A DNA stretch of 64,000 bases, from the NCBI GenBank assembly GCA_003558065.1, contig PWMU01000187.1, forward strand, positions 1 to 64,000, read 5' to 3'. Origin of the DNA: Opitutia bacterium (lineage in GTDB: Bacteria; Verrucomicrobiota; Verrucomicrobiia; Opitutales; T3Sed10-336). The translations under genes and the position numbers were made by a program. How positions within the stretch are numbered: the stretch's first letter is position 1; the number at the start of each line of letters is the position of its first letter. Below the pieces are notes generated by a model. That model did no database searches. It saw only the letters and a program-made list of their open reading frames with translations, and was not told the DNA's origin. Shown here piece after piece: positions 1-8,988 of the stretch.

Positions 1-324
1 CCCCGCATGACAGGTATGAATGATCGCACCCCGAGCCAAACCGGCCCTGTCCGTGCGCCGGTTTTCGGTCGCAATACATTTGGCGAATGCTTCCGGATGG
101 CTCTTGATGTAATGACAGTAGGGCGAGTCATGAATCAAAAGACGGCGCGGTACGCGGAGTTTCGGGGATTCGCTAAGGAAAAAATTAAGGTCATAGATAC
201 AGATTCGGAGACCGGTCAGGCTGGCTACTTCGCCCAAAAAAGATTCCAGGAGCCTGGATTCGGCTCCCGGTTCCCGGGACGGACCGTTTGGGGTCCCGGG
301 ATCCCTTTTAGCAAAATCAGTCAT
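1..324 (-). CDS. PocR-domain regulator, N-terminal fragment (runs off left edge)
   Basis: An open frame of 108 codons starts at ATG 324 on the minus strand and leaves the window at base 1, so only the N-terminus is seen. It has the signature of a PocR-type ligand-sensing domain: Cys70 in SPYCHYIK, Cys83 followed by ATE, and the closing IIHTCHAG with Cys105. These spaced cysteines are typical of PocR sensor domains. In such proteins the domain usually precedes an AraC-type helix-turn-helix or a histidine kinase, but that part lies outside the window. The gene diverges from the LamG/PEP-CTERM gene at 434 across about 110 bp, so it may regulate that pair. The domain call rests on motif recognition; the effector type is unknown. 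Confidence 0.72.
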   Translation of the reverse strand, partial: MTDFAKRDPGTPNGPSREPGAESRLLESFLGEVASLTGLRICIYDLNFFLSESPKLRVPRRLLIHDSPYCHYIKSHPEAFAKCIATENRRTDRAGLARGAIIHTCHAG

Positions 325-433
325 AAAGAATGTCAGTAAATGCCATGGGAGTTGAACAGCAATTGCGCTAGGATTCAAGCCATTACCACCACTGCCGGAA
401 CACCGGTAACTGAACAATCCAATAGCAAAAACA

Positions 434-1300
434 ATGAAAGCCAGAACAATTCTCGGGATTTTTGCCTTCCTCGCCGGCTCGGGGTTAGTCGCATCCGGCC
501 AGAACCTCCTTCTTCAATGGAACTTCGACGAGGCGGCCGCCGGTTCCGACCCGACGACCGACCACGGCATCGAACCGAAAGTGGACGGCCGCTTCTTTCA
601 GGACGCGACCCGCACCTCGAACACACCGGCGGGGTACTCGACGGGCGCGCTCGATGTCACCGCCGGCCTGAACGCGAATGTCCTTGCCAACCACGGCCAT
701 CCCGACGTCGACTCGCTTGACGGAAAGCTGGACAACCTGGAAAGCTTCACCCTGACCACCTGGGTGAACATGCGGGGGGATCCGGCGGCAAACCAGCGTA
801 TTCTGCGCGGCGGGAGCAACGCGGGTTTCGGGATTCGAGTGGTGAATCCTCCCGAGGGAAACCTGTCCGCCGGCAACTTTGGCGTGACCATGGATTTGCT
901 TGGAGGCGGGGTGGCTCTTGACGGCTCAATCGACGCTGACGACCGATGGGTGTTTATGGCTTTGACCTTTGATTCCTCGCTCGACTCCGGTCAGGTCAGG
1001 CTGTTCACCGGCGATACCCTCTCGTCGATTTCCGAACTGGCGGCGGCGGATACGGGGGTAAGCGATACGGGAGAACTCGACGACAACTTTGCGGCCGGGC
1101 GACACCCGGGCGTAAGCAATCGTGGAGTGCCGGCGTTACTCGACGATGTTCGCATCTATTCAGGAGCTGCAGATGAAACGTTTATAGAGGACATTCGTTT
1201 GGCCAATATTCCCGAGCCGGGCACCATCGGTCTGCTGTTCGGGGCAGCGGCCGTGACGTTGGCTGTCGTCCGACGCCGGTCCCGACGGTCATTGCCATGA
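434..1300 (+). CDS. Secreted LamG-like protein with PEP-CTERM sorting signal
   Basis: The 288-residue protein begins with a signal peptide (about residues 1-22, hydrophobic stretch GIFAFLAGSGLVASG). The body resembles a LamG/concanavalin A-like jelly roll: LLLQWNFDE near the start, SFTLTTWVNMRG mid-way, DRWVFMALTFD, and LLDDVRIYSGA near the end. The C-terminus is a textbook PEP-CTERM tag: PEP at about 260-262, a hydrophobic segment and a final Arg cluster. It is therefore expected to be exported, recognised by an exosortase and released or anchored at the surface; no exosortase gene is in the window. Its stop overlaps the start of the next gene by 4 bp (ATGA), so the two are probably translationally coupled. 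No clear Shine-Dalgarno precedes ATG 434. Ligand unknown, though carbohydrate binding is common for this fold. Confidence 0.85.
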   Translation: MKARTILGIFAFLAGSGLVASGQNLLLQWNFDEAAAGSDPTTDHGIEPKVDGRFFQDATRTSNTPAGYSTGALDVTAGLNANVLANHGHPDVDSLDGKLDNLESFTLTTWVNMRGDPAANQRILRGGSNAGFGIRVVNPPEGNLSAGNFGVTMDLLGGGVALDGSIDADDRWVFMALTFDSSLDSGQVRLFTGDTLSSISELAAADTGVSDTGELDDNFAAGRHPGVSNRGVPALLDDVRIYSGAADETFIEDIRLANIPEPGTIGLLFGAAAVTLAVVRRRSRRSLP

Positions 1301-2640
1301 ATTCGATAGAGTCCAGATTCACCGAATCTCCGCGGCGGCTCTCGGTGCTCGATCACGCCGACGTGCTGGTTCTCGGGGGCGGATCGGGCGGGGTGGGAGC
1401 GGCCATTGCGGCGGCGCGCAACGGTGCCAGGACGATTCTCGTGGAGCGGTTCGGAGCCTTCGGGGGAACCTGGACCAGCGGGCTGTTGAGTTCGATCATG
1501 CCGTTTCCCTACGTCAAAGGATTGTTCCAGGAGATCCTCAACGAGGTTGCCGCTTCCGGGGGGTGGCGCCGCAGCGAGACCGAGGATCCCTATGCTCCCG
1601 GACCAAACGGCAGTCCCGGCGCCCCCGGTCATGGGGGTATTTACGATGCGGAAGTGATGAAACGTGTGCTTGACCGAATGGTGGTCGAGGCCGGCGTCAA
1701 ACCCTACTTTTTCCTCCAGGTTGCCGGTGCGTTCCGCGATGGCAATCGCATCGAGGCGATTATCGTCGAGTCAAAGGAAGGCCGGCATGTTCTGACTGCC
1801 GACTATTTTATCGATGCCAGTGGAGATGGTGACATAGCCCACCATGCCGGGGTGCCCACGGAATACGGACGGACCGAAGACGGACAGGTACAACCGATGA
1901 CCTTGATTTTCAAAATGGAAGGTGTTGATGACGCCCGGGCCGAAGCCCATTGTCGCAGCGATCCCCGTCTGGCCGAAACCTGGCAACGAGCGAAGCTCGC
2001 GGGCGACGTGACCATTCCCAGGGAAAACGTGCTGCTGAGCCGATCTCCAGTCCCCGGACAATGGGCGTTTAATACTACGCGCATTCACGGCAAAAACGGC
2101 ACCCGCGTCCGGGAAGTTACCGAAGCCATGATCGAAGGGCGGCGCCAGGCCTTCGAAGTTGCGGCTTTCATGAGAAGTTATGTCGACGGTTTCGAAAAGG
2201 CGCGGGTCAGCGAGACGGCCGGTCATATCGGGGTGCGTGAAAGCCGTCGCATTCTCGGCGATTACACCCTGACCTCGGACGACATAATCCACGCCGGTTC
2301 TTTTGACGACGCTATCGCACGGGGCAACTGGTATGTCGACATCCACAGCCCGACCGGGCAGGGAACCACGACGGTGGGACCGCCTGACGGAAAATTTTAT
2401 GAAATCCCGTTTCGCAGCTTGCGCCCACGGGGAGTGGACAACCTGTTGATCGCCTCGCGCTGCATCGACAGCACCCATGAAGCCCATGCCGCGGTCCGTA
2501 TCACTCCTCAGGTAGTAGCCATCGGCCAGGCCGCTGGGACGGCCGCCGCCCTGTGCCATGGTGCGGCGTTGTGCAATATTCGAGATCTGGATACAGCCCG
2601 CCTTCGAGAAACGCTTCGCTCCCAGGGAGCGTATGTTTAG
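1297..2640 (+). CDS. FAD-dependent oxidoreductase (FAD_oxidored family)
   Basis: This 447-residue protein has an N-terminal dinucleotide-binding fold with GGGSGGVG at residues 27-34 and a ribose-binding Glu at residue 50. A second FAD contact, DASGDGDI, lies near residue 173. The C-terminal block LLIASRCIDSTHEAHAAVR followed by GQAAGTAAAL is typical of PF12831-type FAD-dependent oxidoreductases, abundant in Planctomycetes and Verrucomicrobia and often sited in sugar-degradation loci. It starts inside the stop of the LamG gene. No signal peptide is visible, so it should be cytoplasmic although its partner is exported, which is an odd pairing. Substrate cannot be read from the sequence. Confidence 0.85.
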   Translation: MNSIESRFTESPRRLSVLDHADVLVLGGGSGGVGAAIAAARNGARTILVERFGAFGGTWTSGLLSSIMPFPYVKGLFQEILNEVAASGGWRRSETEDPYAPGPNGSPGAPGHGGIYDAEVMKRVLDRMVVEAGVKPYFFLQVAGAFRDGNRIEAIIVESKEGRHVLTADYFIDASGDGDIAHHAGVPTEYGRTEDGQVQPMTLIFKMEGVDDARAEAHCRSDPRLAETWQRAKLAGDVTIPRENVLLSRSPVPGQWAFNTTRIHGKNGTRVREVTEAMIEGRRQAFEVAAFMRSYVDGFEKARVSETAGHIGVRESRRILGDYTLTSDDIIHAGSFDDAIARGNWYVDIHSPTGQGTTTVGPPDGKFYEIPFRSLRPRGVDNLLIASRCIDSTHEAHAAVRITPQVVAIGQAAGTAAALCHGAALCNIRDLDTARLRETLRSQGAYV

Positions 2641-2665
2641 GTTCATGAAGCGAGCGGCCGGGAAG

Positions 2666-2681
2666 CCGGCTGAAAAGCCGG
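2666..2681. terminator. GC hairpin between convergent genes (weak terminator candidate)
   Basis: CCGGCT and AGCCGG form a perfect 6-bp stem around a GAAA tetraloop, in the 63-bp gap between the convergent FAD oxidoreductase and GH20 genes. There is no T-run on either side, so intrinsic termination is uncertain. Confidence 0.35.
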
Positions 2682-2703
2682 GCTGAGAAGGTGCTTTCGA
2701 AGC

Positions 2704-4599
2704 CTACTTGATCCAGCTCGGGGTTGCGGCGCGGGTATAGCGGTGATTGTCGAAAGGAAGGCCGCTGTCCGTTCCGATTCTGAGAAAAGTGCTTTCGAGT
2801 TCCGGCAGGCTTTCGCACCGGCCGGCCAGGTACTCTTGCAGTCGCTCGGTCGCGGATTCGAGTCGGAGCAGGAGTCCCCCGTAACGGCGTTCGATCCCTT
2901 CCAGACCGAAGGGTTTGTAGGTCTCCAGCCACATCCGGCGATGCGTTTTCCAAAGGTTTCGCACCCGTTCCACCATCTCGGGAAAATCGCTCTGCAGGAA
3001 GTTTTCCATCCGTTTCCTGTCCCCGGACGCATACGCCCGGCGCAGACTGTCACCCAGGATCGACTTGCGTTCGAGGACCCGTGCCAAAGCCGCGGGAAAA
3101 GCAAGACGAGCGGAGTGGCGATTTTTCCCGCCCGCCCGTTCGAGTTCTTCGGCCAGGTCGCGGAAGAACGAGGGAAAGCGATCGGTCTCCACCAAAGGAT
3201 CGAAGAGCGGAAGGAGAGGATCCTGCCACAGGAGGAGTTTTCCCAAGTTGCTGTGCGCCTCGACACCCTCCCTGTCGCGACCGGCCCGGTCAACGTCGGC
3301 GGCGCGAACCCAGGCGTGAAAATCGCTTCCGCACGAACCGTAAAAATGATGGGCCAGTCGTTCTCCGTCGACTTCCCCGCGCCATACGTGCTCGGCGAAT
3401 CGCTGGACCGCCGGCAGGATGGAAAACGGATCGCATTCCGCCCCGTCGTCACCCCAGGAAGTGAGAAACACTTCCCGGATATTCTTCAACCGAACGCCTT
3501 CCATGCAGGCGTCGATCTGCTCAAAAGCAAATGGAAGCGCCGCCCAGAGGCGGTTCCAGCTCCAGGTTCCCGCGGCGACCACCGGATCTTTTCCCATGGC
3601 CCGGTGACGGTCGATCCACTCTTGGTAGAAGGCGGAATCCGTGTGATAGTAATCCCAATACACAAAGTCGACGTTTTCCGGTGTTCGAGCGGTGGCATTC
3701 GCGGGGGTTTCGGCGTCCCAGTCGTAATAATCGTGCTCCGGCGAACCCAACCTGAAATACATGTCGCTCCAGATCAGGGGCCGCAACCCGCGGTCGCGAC
3801 ACATCCGTTCGACGCGTTGCAGGTGGTCCTGAATAATGTCAAACGGAGGCTTAGCGCCGAATTTCTTCCGGTAATTTCCGTTCCCGATACCGGCGGCTTC
3901 ATCCATTCCGAGGTGGATTCGCCCCGGGCCGAAGACCTCAATAATCGTATCAAGCATTTTCCCGATCAACCTGTAGGTTCGCTCATCGCCTGCAAGGAGC
4001 ACCCGTTCGGTGTCGCGGATATCCCAATACGCAGGCCACTGAAGTACCTGCTCGAGGTGGGCCAGGGTCTGGATGCAGGGAATCATTTCAATCCCCAGTG
4101 AGGCCGCGCAACGCTTGAGATCCCTCAATTCCTCAACCGTGTAGGCGCCGCGCATATAGCCAAAGAACGGTTCGTTCTCCAATGGGTAGGTATCCTCGGT
4201 GTACAGAAGAACCGTGTCGACGCCCATCAAGGCAAACCGGCAGAACAAGCTGCCGGCCGCCTCAGGGGTGAGGACGCCGTTGCGGGAAACATCCAGCATG
4301 ACGCCCGTAAGATCGAGGCGGGGGCTCTCTTCGCGGCCGCATTGTTCCCCGAATTTCTCACTTCCCCAAAGACAGCCCAGAGCCCGGAATGCGTCAACCG
4401 GCCGCCGGTAGACGATCCTGCCCTCCTCACGGCCGGGTTCGAGACGCCAGCCGGGCAGGTCGTCCGCACCGGCCTTCAGGAAGGAAAGTCTGATTCCGCC
4501 GTCTGGGTCAAAACGTGCCGGAAACTCGGCTTCGATTCGTTTCAGGCCCTGGAGCAATTCGGCGGGCGCGTCATTCTGGTTGACGCGGATAGTTTTCAT
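2704..4599 (-). CDS. Glycoside hydrolase family 20 (beta-N-acetylhexosaminidase-like)
   Basis: The 631-residue protein carries a GH20 catalytic domain. LTGVMLDVSRNGVLTPE at about residues 98-112 is the first barrel strand, and RIHLGMDEA has the paired acidic residues D233-E234 expected for substrate-assisted catalysis. GH20 enzymes remove terminal GlcNAc or GalNAc. The N-terminal ~95 residues resemble the small alpha/beta domain preceding the barrel; residues after about 430 form a helical extension. No signal peptide is evident, suggesting a cytoplasmic enzyme acting on imported oligosaccharides. Its start overlaps the stop of the BNR gene upstream by 4 bp, placing it last in a ROK - BNR - GH20 transcription unit. 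Exact sugar specificity is inference. Confidence 0.85.
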   Translation of the reverse strand: MKTIRVNQNDAPAELLQGLKRIEAEFPARFDPDGGIRLSFLKAGADDLPGWRLEPGREEGRIVYRRPVDAFRALGCLWGSEKFGEQCGREESPRLDLTGVMLDVSRNGVLTPEAAGSLFCRFALMGVDTVLLYTEDTYPLENEPFFGYMRGAYTVEELRDLKRCAASLGIEMIPCIQTLAHLEQVLQWPAYWDIRDTERVLLAGDERTYRLIGKMLDTIIEVFGPGRIHLGMDEAAGIGNGNYRKKFGAKPPFDIIQDHLQRVERMCRDRGLRPLIWSDMYFRLGSPEHDYYDWDAETPANATARTPENVDFVYWDYYHTDSAFYQEWIDRHRAMGKDPVVAAGTWSWNRLWAALPFAFEQIDACMEGVRLKNIREVFLTSWGDDGAECDPFSILPAVQRFAEHVWRGEVDGERLAHHFYGSCGSDFHAWVRAADVDRAGRDREGVEAHSNLGKLLLWQDPLLPLFDPLVETDRFPSFFRDLAEELERAGGKNRHSARLAFPAALARVLERKSILGDSLRRAYASGDRKRMENFLQSDFPEMVERVRNLWKTHRRMWLETYKPFGLEGIERRYGGLLLRLESATERLQEYLAGRCESLPELESTFLRIGTDSGLPFDNHRYTRAATPSWIK

Positions 4600-7184
4600 T
4601 TCTCGACTCCTTCGTGGAAATCGGCGGTTTCAGCCAGTTTCCAGGTTTTGCCCCCGTCGGGAGACGTCAGTACAGCCTGGTGATTCAGGAGACCGGGAGA
4701 GTCCTTCCTGTAATGCTCGTGAGTACTGTAGTAGTTATAGGCCAGATACAGCGCCCCTTTTCGATCTATGCTGAGCTTGTGATAATAAACGCTGTAGTCG
4801 GGAAGGGGAGGCACCACCAGCAGTTCCGGTTCTTCCCATGGCTCGCCGGGACGTTTGCGCTGGTGGGAGAGTGCGGCATAGAGGTGTCCGTCGTGATAAT
4901 CGTCGACTCCTTCGCGCCATTGTCGGCTCACCACGTGCAGGGTGTCGTCCGGGCCGCAGACCAGGCCCACGTAGGTCTGCGCACCGCGTTCGGGAGCGTC
5001 AGTGCCCACCTGAATGCGACCCGTTGAGAGGATCGGCTCGGGATCCGTCCAGCCGCCGTCGACGGACAAGGGTTCTTTCGAACGGGAATATTGAAACGCG
5101 CGTCCGTGCGCGCCGATGACCACGTGCAGGTAACCTTTCGAGTCGACCGTAATCGCCGGGGAATTATGGCTGTCGTTGGCCGGCGGCGCATAACCCAGTA
5201 AAAAGGGGTCGCTCAGTTCGTTGCTGTCGTGGTCATAAACCGCTACGTAGGTCGGGACACCGGGCACGTCGGTCTCCGGCGGCACAGCTTCCCCCCAGGC
5301 AATGAAGGTCCGGTTGCCGCGGGTCACGAGCGGACTGCCGCCTCCGGAATGGGCGGCCGGATTTAGAGCGTTGCCGGTCAATTTGATCGGATCGCCCGGA
5401 TCAAAACCTCCGTCGGCAGTCTTCCCGGGAAGATAAAGCAGCAGGTCGTTGAACCAGGCGAAACGGGCCGGGTGGTCCTCGGTGCGCTTGTAAAGCAGGA
5501 TCGGGGGAGGTCGCTCGTCCTCGTTGTGACCGGTGAACTGTACGATCTCGAAGGTCGCGTCGGCAATGTCTCCGATGGGATAGCCTTGGAACGCCTCGTC
5601 ACCTTCAGCAGCGTGCAGCAGGACCGCCTGACGGCGAGTGAATCCCGAATCCCCCTTTCGGGCCGCGGAGACGAGGGTGTAGCTGTCGTTGTCACTGTCA
5701 AATGCCACCTTGTTCGCCAGCCGGTAGCTGGCAAACCAGGAGTGATCAAAGTCCGGCACTGCCTTGCGAAGCGCCTGGGTAAAGTCGACGTGACGCCATC
5801 CATCATCTTCGAGAACCTCGACCCCGGTCGTGTGGTGGCGGTGAGTGCCGCGCTGGCGAATGTGGGGACGATTGTCGCGGTCGAAGTAGGGAACGTTTGG
5901 AATATAATCGGGAAAGTAGCCGAATTGCTCGTTTTCATGCCGGTAGGGCTCCTGGACCAGCGGCATTTCCAGGGGCCTGGCCACAGGTGAGGAACCGCCC
6001 GAAAGGTAAACCGTCGAAAAGGTGGAGAGGGCCGGGGCGTTTTTATTGGCGACGGTGACGCGGATGGCCAGCTTCTTCCCGGCGGGAAGCTCGCCTTCGA
6101 GCAAAAGGGCCAATTCGATTTCGGCCGTTTCTCCGGGCTCCAGCCGAAGCGGCTCTTCCGGCAGACCGCGAACTTCAACTCCGGCAGGGTTGCCGGCGCG
6201 TACTGCGAAGGCGGCGGGAACGGTTGTCCCGTTGCGTACCGTGAAGGGAACGGTGAGCTGTTCACGCGCTTCCAGAAAAAGCAGAACTCTATAGGGATAC
6301 AGCATCCACCTGTGATCATCCGCGTCAAAAAAAGCCTCCCGGTGCGGGGTCCAGTAGGTGACTTCCGGATACTGGCGCTCGGCGGAATCCCGTGGTTCGG
6401 TAACTCCCTCGATGCTGATGGAGGCGCGTTGTTGTTCCAGTATCAGCCCCCATGGCCGGGGTCGCCGTTCTCCGGAACCGGGAATCGTCCTGGAAACCTC
6501 CGGAGCTTCGTTGAGGTCAAAGGCGGCCCGTTCGGTTTCCCGGTCGTCGCGCAAACGAACCACCTGGTTGCTCCCGATCCCGCGAACCTCAATAGCAAAG
6601 TCCTGCTCCGGCGGGCGAAACCACACTTCACCCTCCGGTTCCGGAGCCATAAACGATACCAGGCTTTCGATCATATACAAAGGGGCGTTGGTCTCAATCC
6701 CCCAGACAATGTCGTGCCCCGGTTCGTGGCCGGTGCGGGCTTCGAGATCGAGTTTGTAGAGACCGGGTTGATCGATCTCGGCGCGCAGGACCGTGCGCTG
6801 GATCGGTCCGGGGCCGCCCCCGCGCCCGGCGTTTCCGTCGTCCGGAATCACAGCCTCGGCCACGAGCTCCCGGTCGGGAGCCAGCAGGCGCGCCACCAAA
6901 ACGTCCGCCCCGTGAAACCGGTTCAGGTCCTGCTTCTCGATAAGAATTTCCAGCTCACCCGGCTCGGGCTGCAGGTACACGCTGCCCCAGCCGCGAACCG
7001 CGAATGAGGTCGTTCGTTCTCCGGAATGGGTTGTTTCTGTTTCGGTCCCGTCCCTTTCTTCATCAGCGTAACAACTCATCAACATCAATCCGGAGGCCGC
7101 CAGCGCTGACGCCAGAAGGGCGCCGAATCGGGGGCGCTTCGCAGTGCCGGAGTTCAGGTTTTCGGATAATAAATTCACTAACAT
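4596..7184 (-). CDS. Putative lipoprotein with BNR-4/sialidase-like propeller
   Basis: I place the start at ATG 7184, giving 862 residues, because codons upstream of it run towards the ROK gene and are Arg-rich non-signal sequence. The N-terminus has a hydrophobic stretch ending LMLMSC (Cys38), a plausible lipobox; ordinary signal peptidase cleavage is an alternative. The middle has beta-rich regions resembling cell-adhesion modules. The C-terminal half contains BNR-like repeats such as YLHVVIGAHGRAF and SPDGGKTW near the end, the pattern of BNR-4 proteins and some polysaccharide lyases or sialidases. It is probably periplasmic or surface-exposed, binding or cutting a polysaccharide. It overlaps GH20 by 4 bp and follows the ROK gene by 43 bp. 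Catalysis is not demonstrable from motifs. Confidence 0.7.
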   Translation of the reverse strand: MLVNLLSENLNSGTAKRPRFGALLASALAASGLMLMSCYADEERDGTETETTHSGERTTSFAVRGWGSVYLQPEPGELEILIEKQDLNRFHGADVLVARLLAPDRELVAEAVIPDDGNAGRGGGPGPIQRTVLRAEIDQPGLYKLDLEARTGHEPGHDIVWGIETNAPLYMIESLVSFMAPEPEGEVWFRPPEQDFAIEVRGIGSNQVVRLRDDRETERAAFDLNEAPEVSRTIPGSGERRPRPWGLILEQQRASISIEGVTEPRDSAERQYPEVTYWTPHREAFFDADDHRWMLYPYRVLLFLEAREQLTVPFTVRNGTTVPAAFAVRAGNPAGVEVRGLPEEPLRLEPGETAEIELALLLEGELPAGKKLAIRVTVANKNAPALSTFSTVYLSGGSSPVARPLEMPLVQEPYRHENEQFGYFPDYIPNVPYFDRDNRPHIRQRGTHRHHTTGVEVLEDDGWRHVDFTQALRKAVPDFDHSWFASYRLANKVAFDSDNDSYTLVSAARKGDSGFTRRQAVLLHAAEGDEAFQGYPIGDIADATFEIVQFTGHNEDERPPPILLYKRTEDHPARFAWFNDLLLYLPGKTADGGFDPGDPIKLTGNALNPAAHSGGGSPLVTRGNRTFIAWGEAVPPETDVPGVPTYVAVYDHDSNELSDPFLLGYAPPANDSHNSPAITVDSKGYLHVVIGAHGRAFQYSRSKEPLSVDGGWTDPEPILSTGRIQVGTDAPERGAQTYVGLVCGPDDTLHVVSRQWREGVDDYHDGHLYAALSHQRKRPGEPWEEPELLVVPPLPDYSVYYHKLSIDRKGALYLAYNYYSTHEHYRKDSPGLLNHQAVLTSPDGGKTWKLAETADFHEGVEK

Positions 7185-7227
7185 GAATTTCTTATTGGAT
7201 CGTCTTCGTGTCAAATCTCTTGATTGT

Positions 7228-8286
7228 CTAATCCGCCTGCGGCTGGGTTTTTCCCGCAAGAAGACGCAGGAGGGCAGCTTTGGCGGCGAGATATCGCAGG
7301 CCGCGCGCGGTGTAAGCTGCTCCCTCGCTTACGCGGACGAGTGCGTCGAGGCACCGGCCGGCAACCTGCCGTTCCAGTCGCTCGGTCGCTTCCGGCCCTT
7401 CGATTCCCATAACACTGACATCGAGTTCCGTTGCCAGCCGGCGGACGAGGTTGACGATGATCTTCTCGGTTGCGCGGCCGTTTTCAATAATCGGGACGAG
7501 GCAGCCCCGCCGGCCGCAGTAACAGGGACTGCCGTTTCGAGCAACGGTGCGGTGGAGCAGGGCGCTTACGGTTCCATACCGTCCCAGAAGGATCCTGCCG
7601 TTTTGAAGGGAGGCAAGCCTGAGGGTGTTTCCGGAAAAATCCAGATAGGCCAGCCGGTGATCATTCTTCCTGGAAACGGCGAGCCCGGCCACCTTGCAGG
7701 AGACCTGGGTCCAGACCATGAACGAAGGAATTTCCCTGAGCACCGGCAGGATCTCGCCGGGCTGGCACGGCTCCCAGTCGGTGACTCCCTGTAGATCGAA
7801 GACGATCCCGTACTCGGGAGCAACGCTGCCCGCTGCGCCGAGTCCAGCGAGCAGCGGTTCGAGCTGTTCGTCGCGAGCGCGTTTGAAAAGCGCGGCAACC
7901 GCGTGACCAATGGCTCCCAGAACTCCCGACTGGTTCCTTGCTTCGTACGCAACGATTCTCTCGGCACGAACTTCACCGTTCAAAGCCAACAGCTCAGCGG
8001 TCAGCGAATTCGATTCCGTGCGCAGGAGAATGGCGCTGCCGCAGTCCGGCGCGATGCGCAGAAACGACACCGGGCGTTTGGAGCCGGCCACGGCAACCGG
8101 TTCCGAAAGCAAAAGTCCCCGACTGAGGAGAGCGCGTGTGTAATTGGTGATGGATGCAGGAGAGAACCCGGTGCATTCTCGCAACTGATTCCGGGAAAGA
8201 GGCCCCCGGACAAGAAGCTGTTGAAGGATCGGAGCGGCCGCCTCTTCGCGCTGGGAATTGAAATTTGCATCGGGATTTTGCGCCAT
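7228..8286 (-). CDS. ROK-family transcriptional regulator with degenerate kinase motifs
   Basis: The chosen start, ATG 8286, has GGAG eight bases upstream; an in-frame ATG at 8322 lacks a good site. The 352-residue protein opens with a winged helix-turn-helix (LSRNQLRECTGFSPASITN), then a ROK fold. The zinc motif CYCGRRGC is intact, but the preceding ExGH motif that supplies a zinc-binding His and contacts sugar in ROK proteins is missing (RYGTVSALLH stands there). It is therefore likely a regulator and not a kinase, possibly with altered ligand binding. It is first in a leftward cluster with the BNR protein and GH20, which it probably controls, and it diverges from the SnoaL-like gene at 8472. 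Confidence 0.8.
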   Translation of the reverse strand: MAQNPDANFNSQREEAAAPILQQLLVRGPLSRNQLRECTGFSPASITNYTRALLSRGLLLSEPVAVAGSKRPVSFLRIAPDCGSAILLRTESNSLTAELLALNGEVRAERIVAYEARNQSGVLGAIGHAVAALFKRARDEQLEPLLAGLGAAGSVAPEYGIVFDLQGVTDWEPCQPGEILPVLREIPSFMVWTQVSCKVAGLAVSRKNDHRLAYLDFSGNTLRLASLQNGRILLGRYGTVSALLHRTVARNGSPCYCGRRGCLVPIIENGRATEKIIVNLVRRLATELDVSVMGIEGPEATERLERQVAGRCLDALVRVSEGAAYTARGLRYLAAKAALLRLLAGKTQPQAD

Positions 8287-8471
8287 GGGCGATACTCCAT
8301 CACCGGAGTACCCGGCATGCAAGTCGCAGTCCGGGTGATCCTCGGATTGCGCAAAGTCGGGTGAAGCGGGGGGGCGGCGTGTTCCTCCTCAAGGCCTTCA
8401 GCATTGACAGCCATAGAGTTCAATCAAACGATCGGGCCATGATGAATAACCGGATCTTTGGTGGAGCAGTG

Positions 8472-8957
8472 ATGAGATCGACCAAAACGATTGCACCCGG
8501 GATGTCACAGGGGTTATTATTCAGGCTGTTGCTTCTGATGGTTTTCGCGGGATGGGCGACGGTCGAGGCTGGGCGGCATGGTGCAACAAGCGAAGAAGAG
8601 GCGGCCATCCGCGAGCTTACGGAACAGCTGTGGGCTTCGTTGGGAGAACATGATCTGGAAGCGTTTCAGGCGATCTGTTCCGAAGACTGGAACCTGTACA
8701 CGGCTCAGGGAGCGCGCTTTACTGCCGAACGGTTGTTTGAAGTACACGAAGCCAACATCCGCAATTTCGAGTTGGAAGCCGAGGAGTTCGAGGTTCGGAT
8801 CCACGGCGACCTGGCCTGGGCTACCTACCTGGCCACCATGAAAGGCGAACGCCAGGGCGAACCCTGGGGTGGTGAATTCCTCATGACCCACATTTACGAA
8901 CGGCGGGGCGACGGGTGGATCAGTAGTCACACCCACGAATCGCGCAAGCCGGATTAG
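8472..8957 (+). CDS. Exported SnoaL-like/DUF4440 (NTF2-fold) protein
   Basis: The start at ATG 8472 is preceded by GGAG five bases upstream; in-frame ATGs at 8439 and 8442 are weaker. The 161-residue product has a signal peptide (LLFRLLLLMVFAGW, cleavage around residue 32) followed by one NTF2-like domain: a helical segment EEEAAIRELTEQLW, then WNLYTAQG, and a terminal sheet ending WISSHTHES. This matches SnoaL-like or DUF4440 proteins, which bind small molecules or stabilise enzymes. It faces the epimerase gene tail-to-tail with 31 bp between. No function can be assigned beyond the fold and export. Confidence 0.75.
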   Translation: MRSTKTIAPGMSQGLLFRLLLLMVFAGWATVEAGRHGATSEEEAAIRELTEQLWASLGEHDLEAFQAICSEDWNLYTAQGARFTAERLFEVHEANIRNFELEAEEFEVRIHGDLAWATYLATMKGERQGEPWGGEFLMTHIYERRGDGWISSHTHESRKPD

Positions 8958-8988
8958 TCCATTTCGCGGTGGTGGCGGCGGGCCGTTC

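Noticed and set aside
7-339. 110-codon plus-strand frame at the left edge
   Set aside because: The minus strand here encodes a clear PocR-type domain; the plus-strand translation has no motif.
2743-4101. 452-codon plus-strand frame opposite the GH20 gene
   Set aside because: Low-complexity, Arg/Pro-rich shadow of the GH20 coding sequence, without family motifs.
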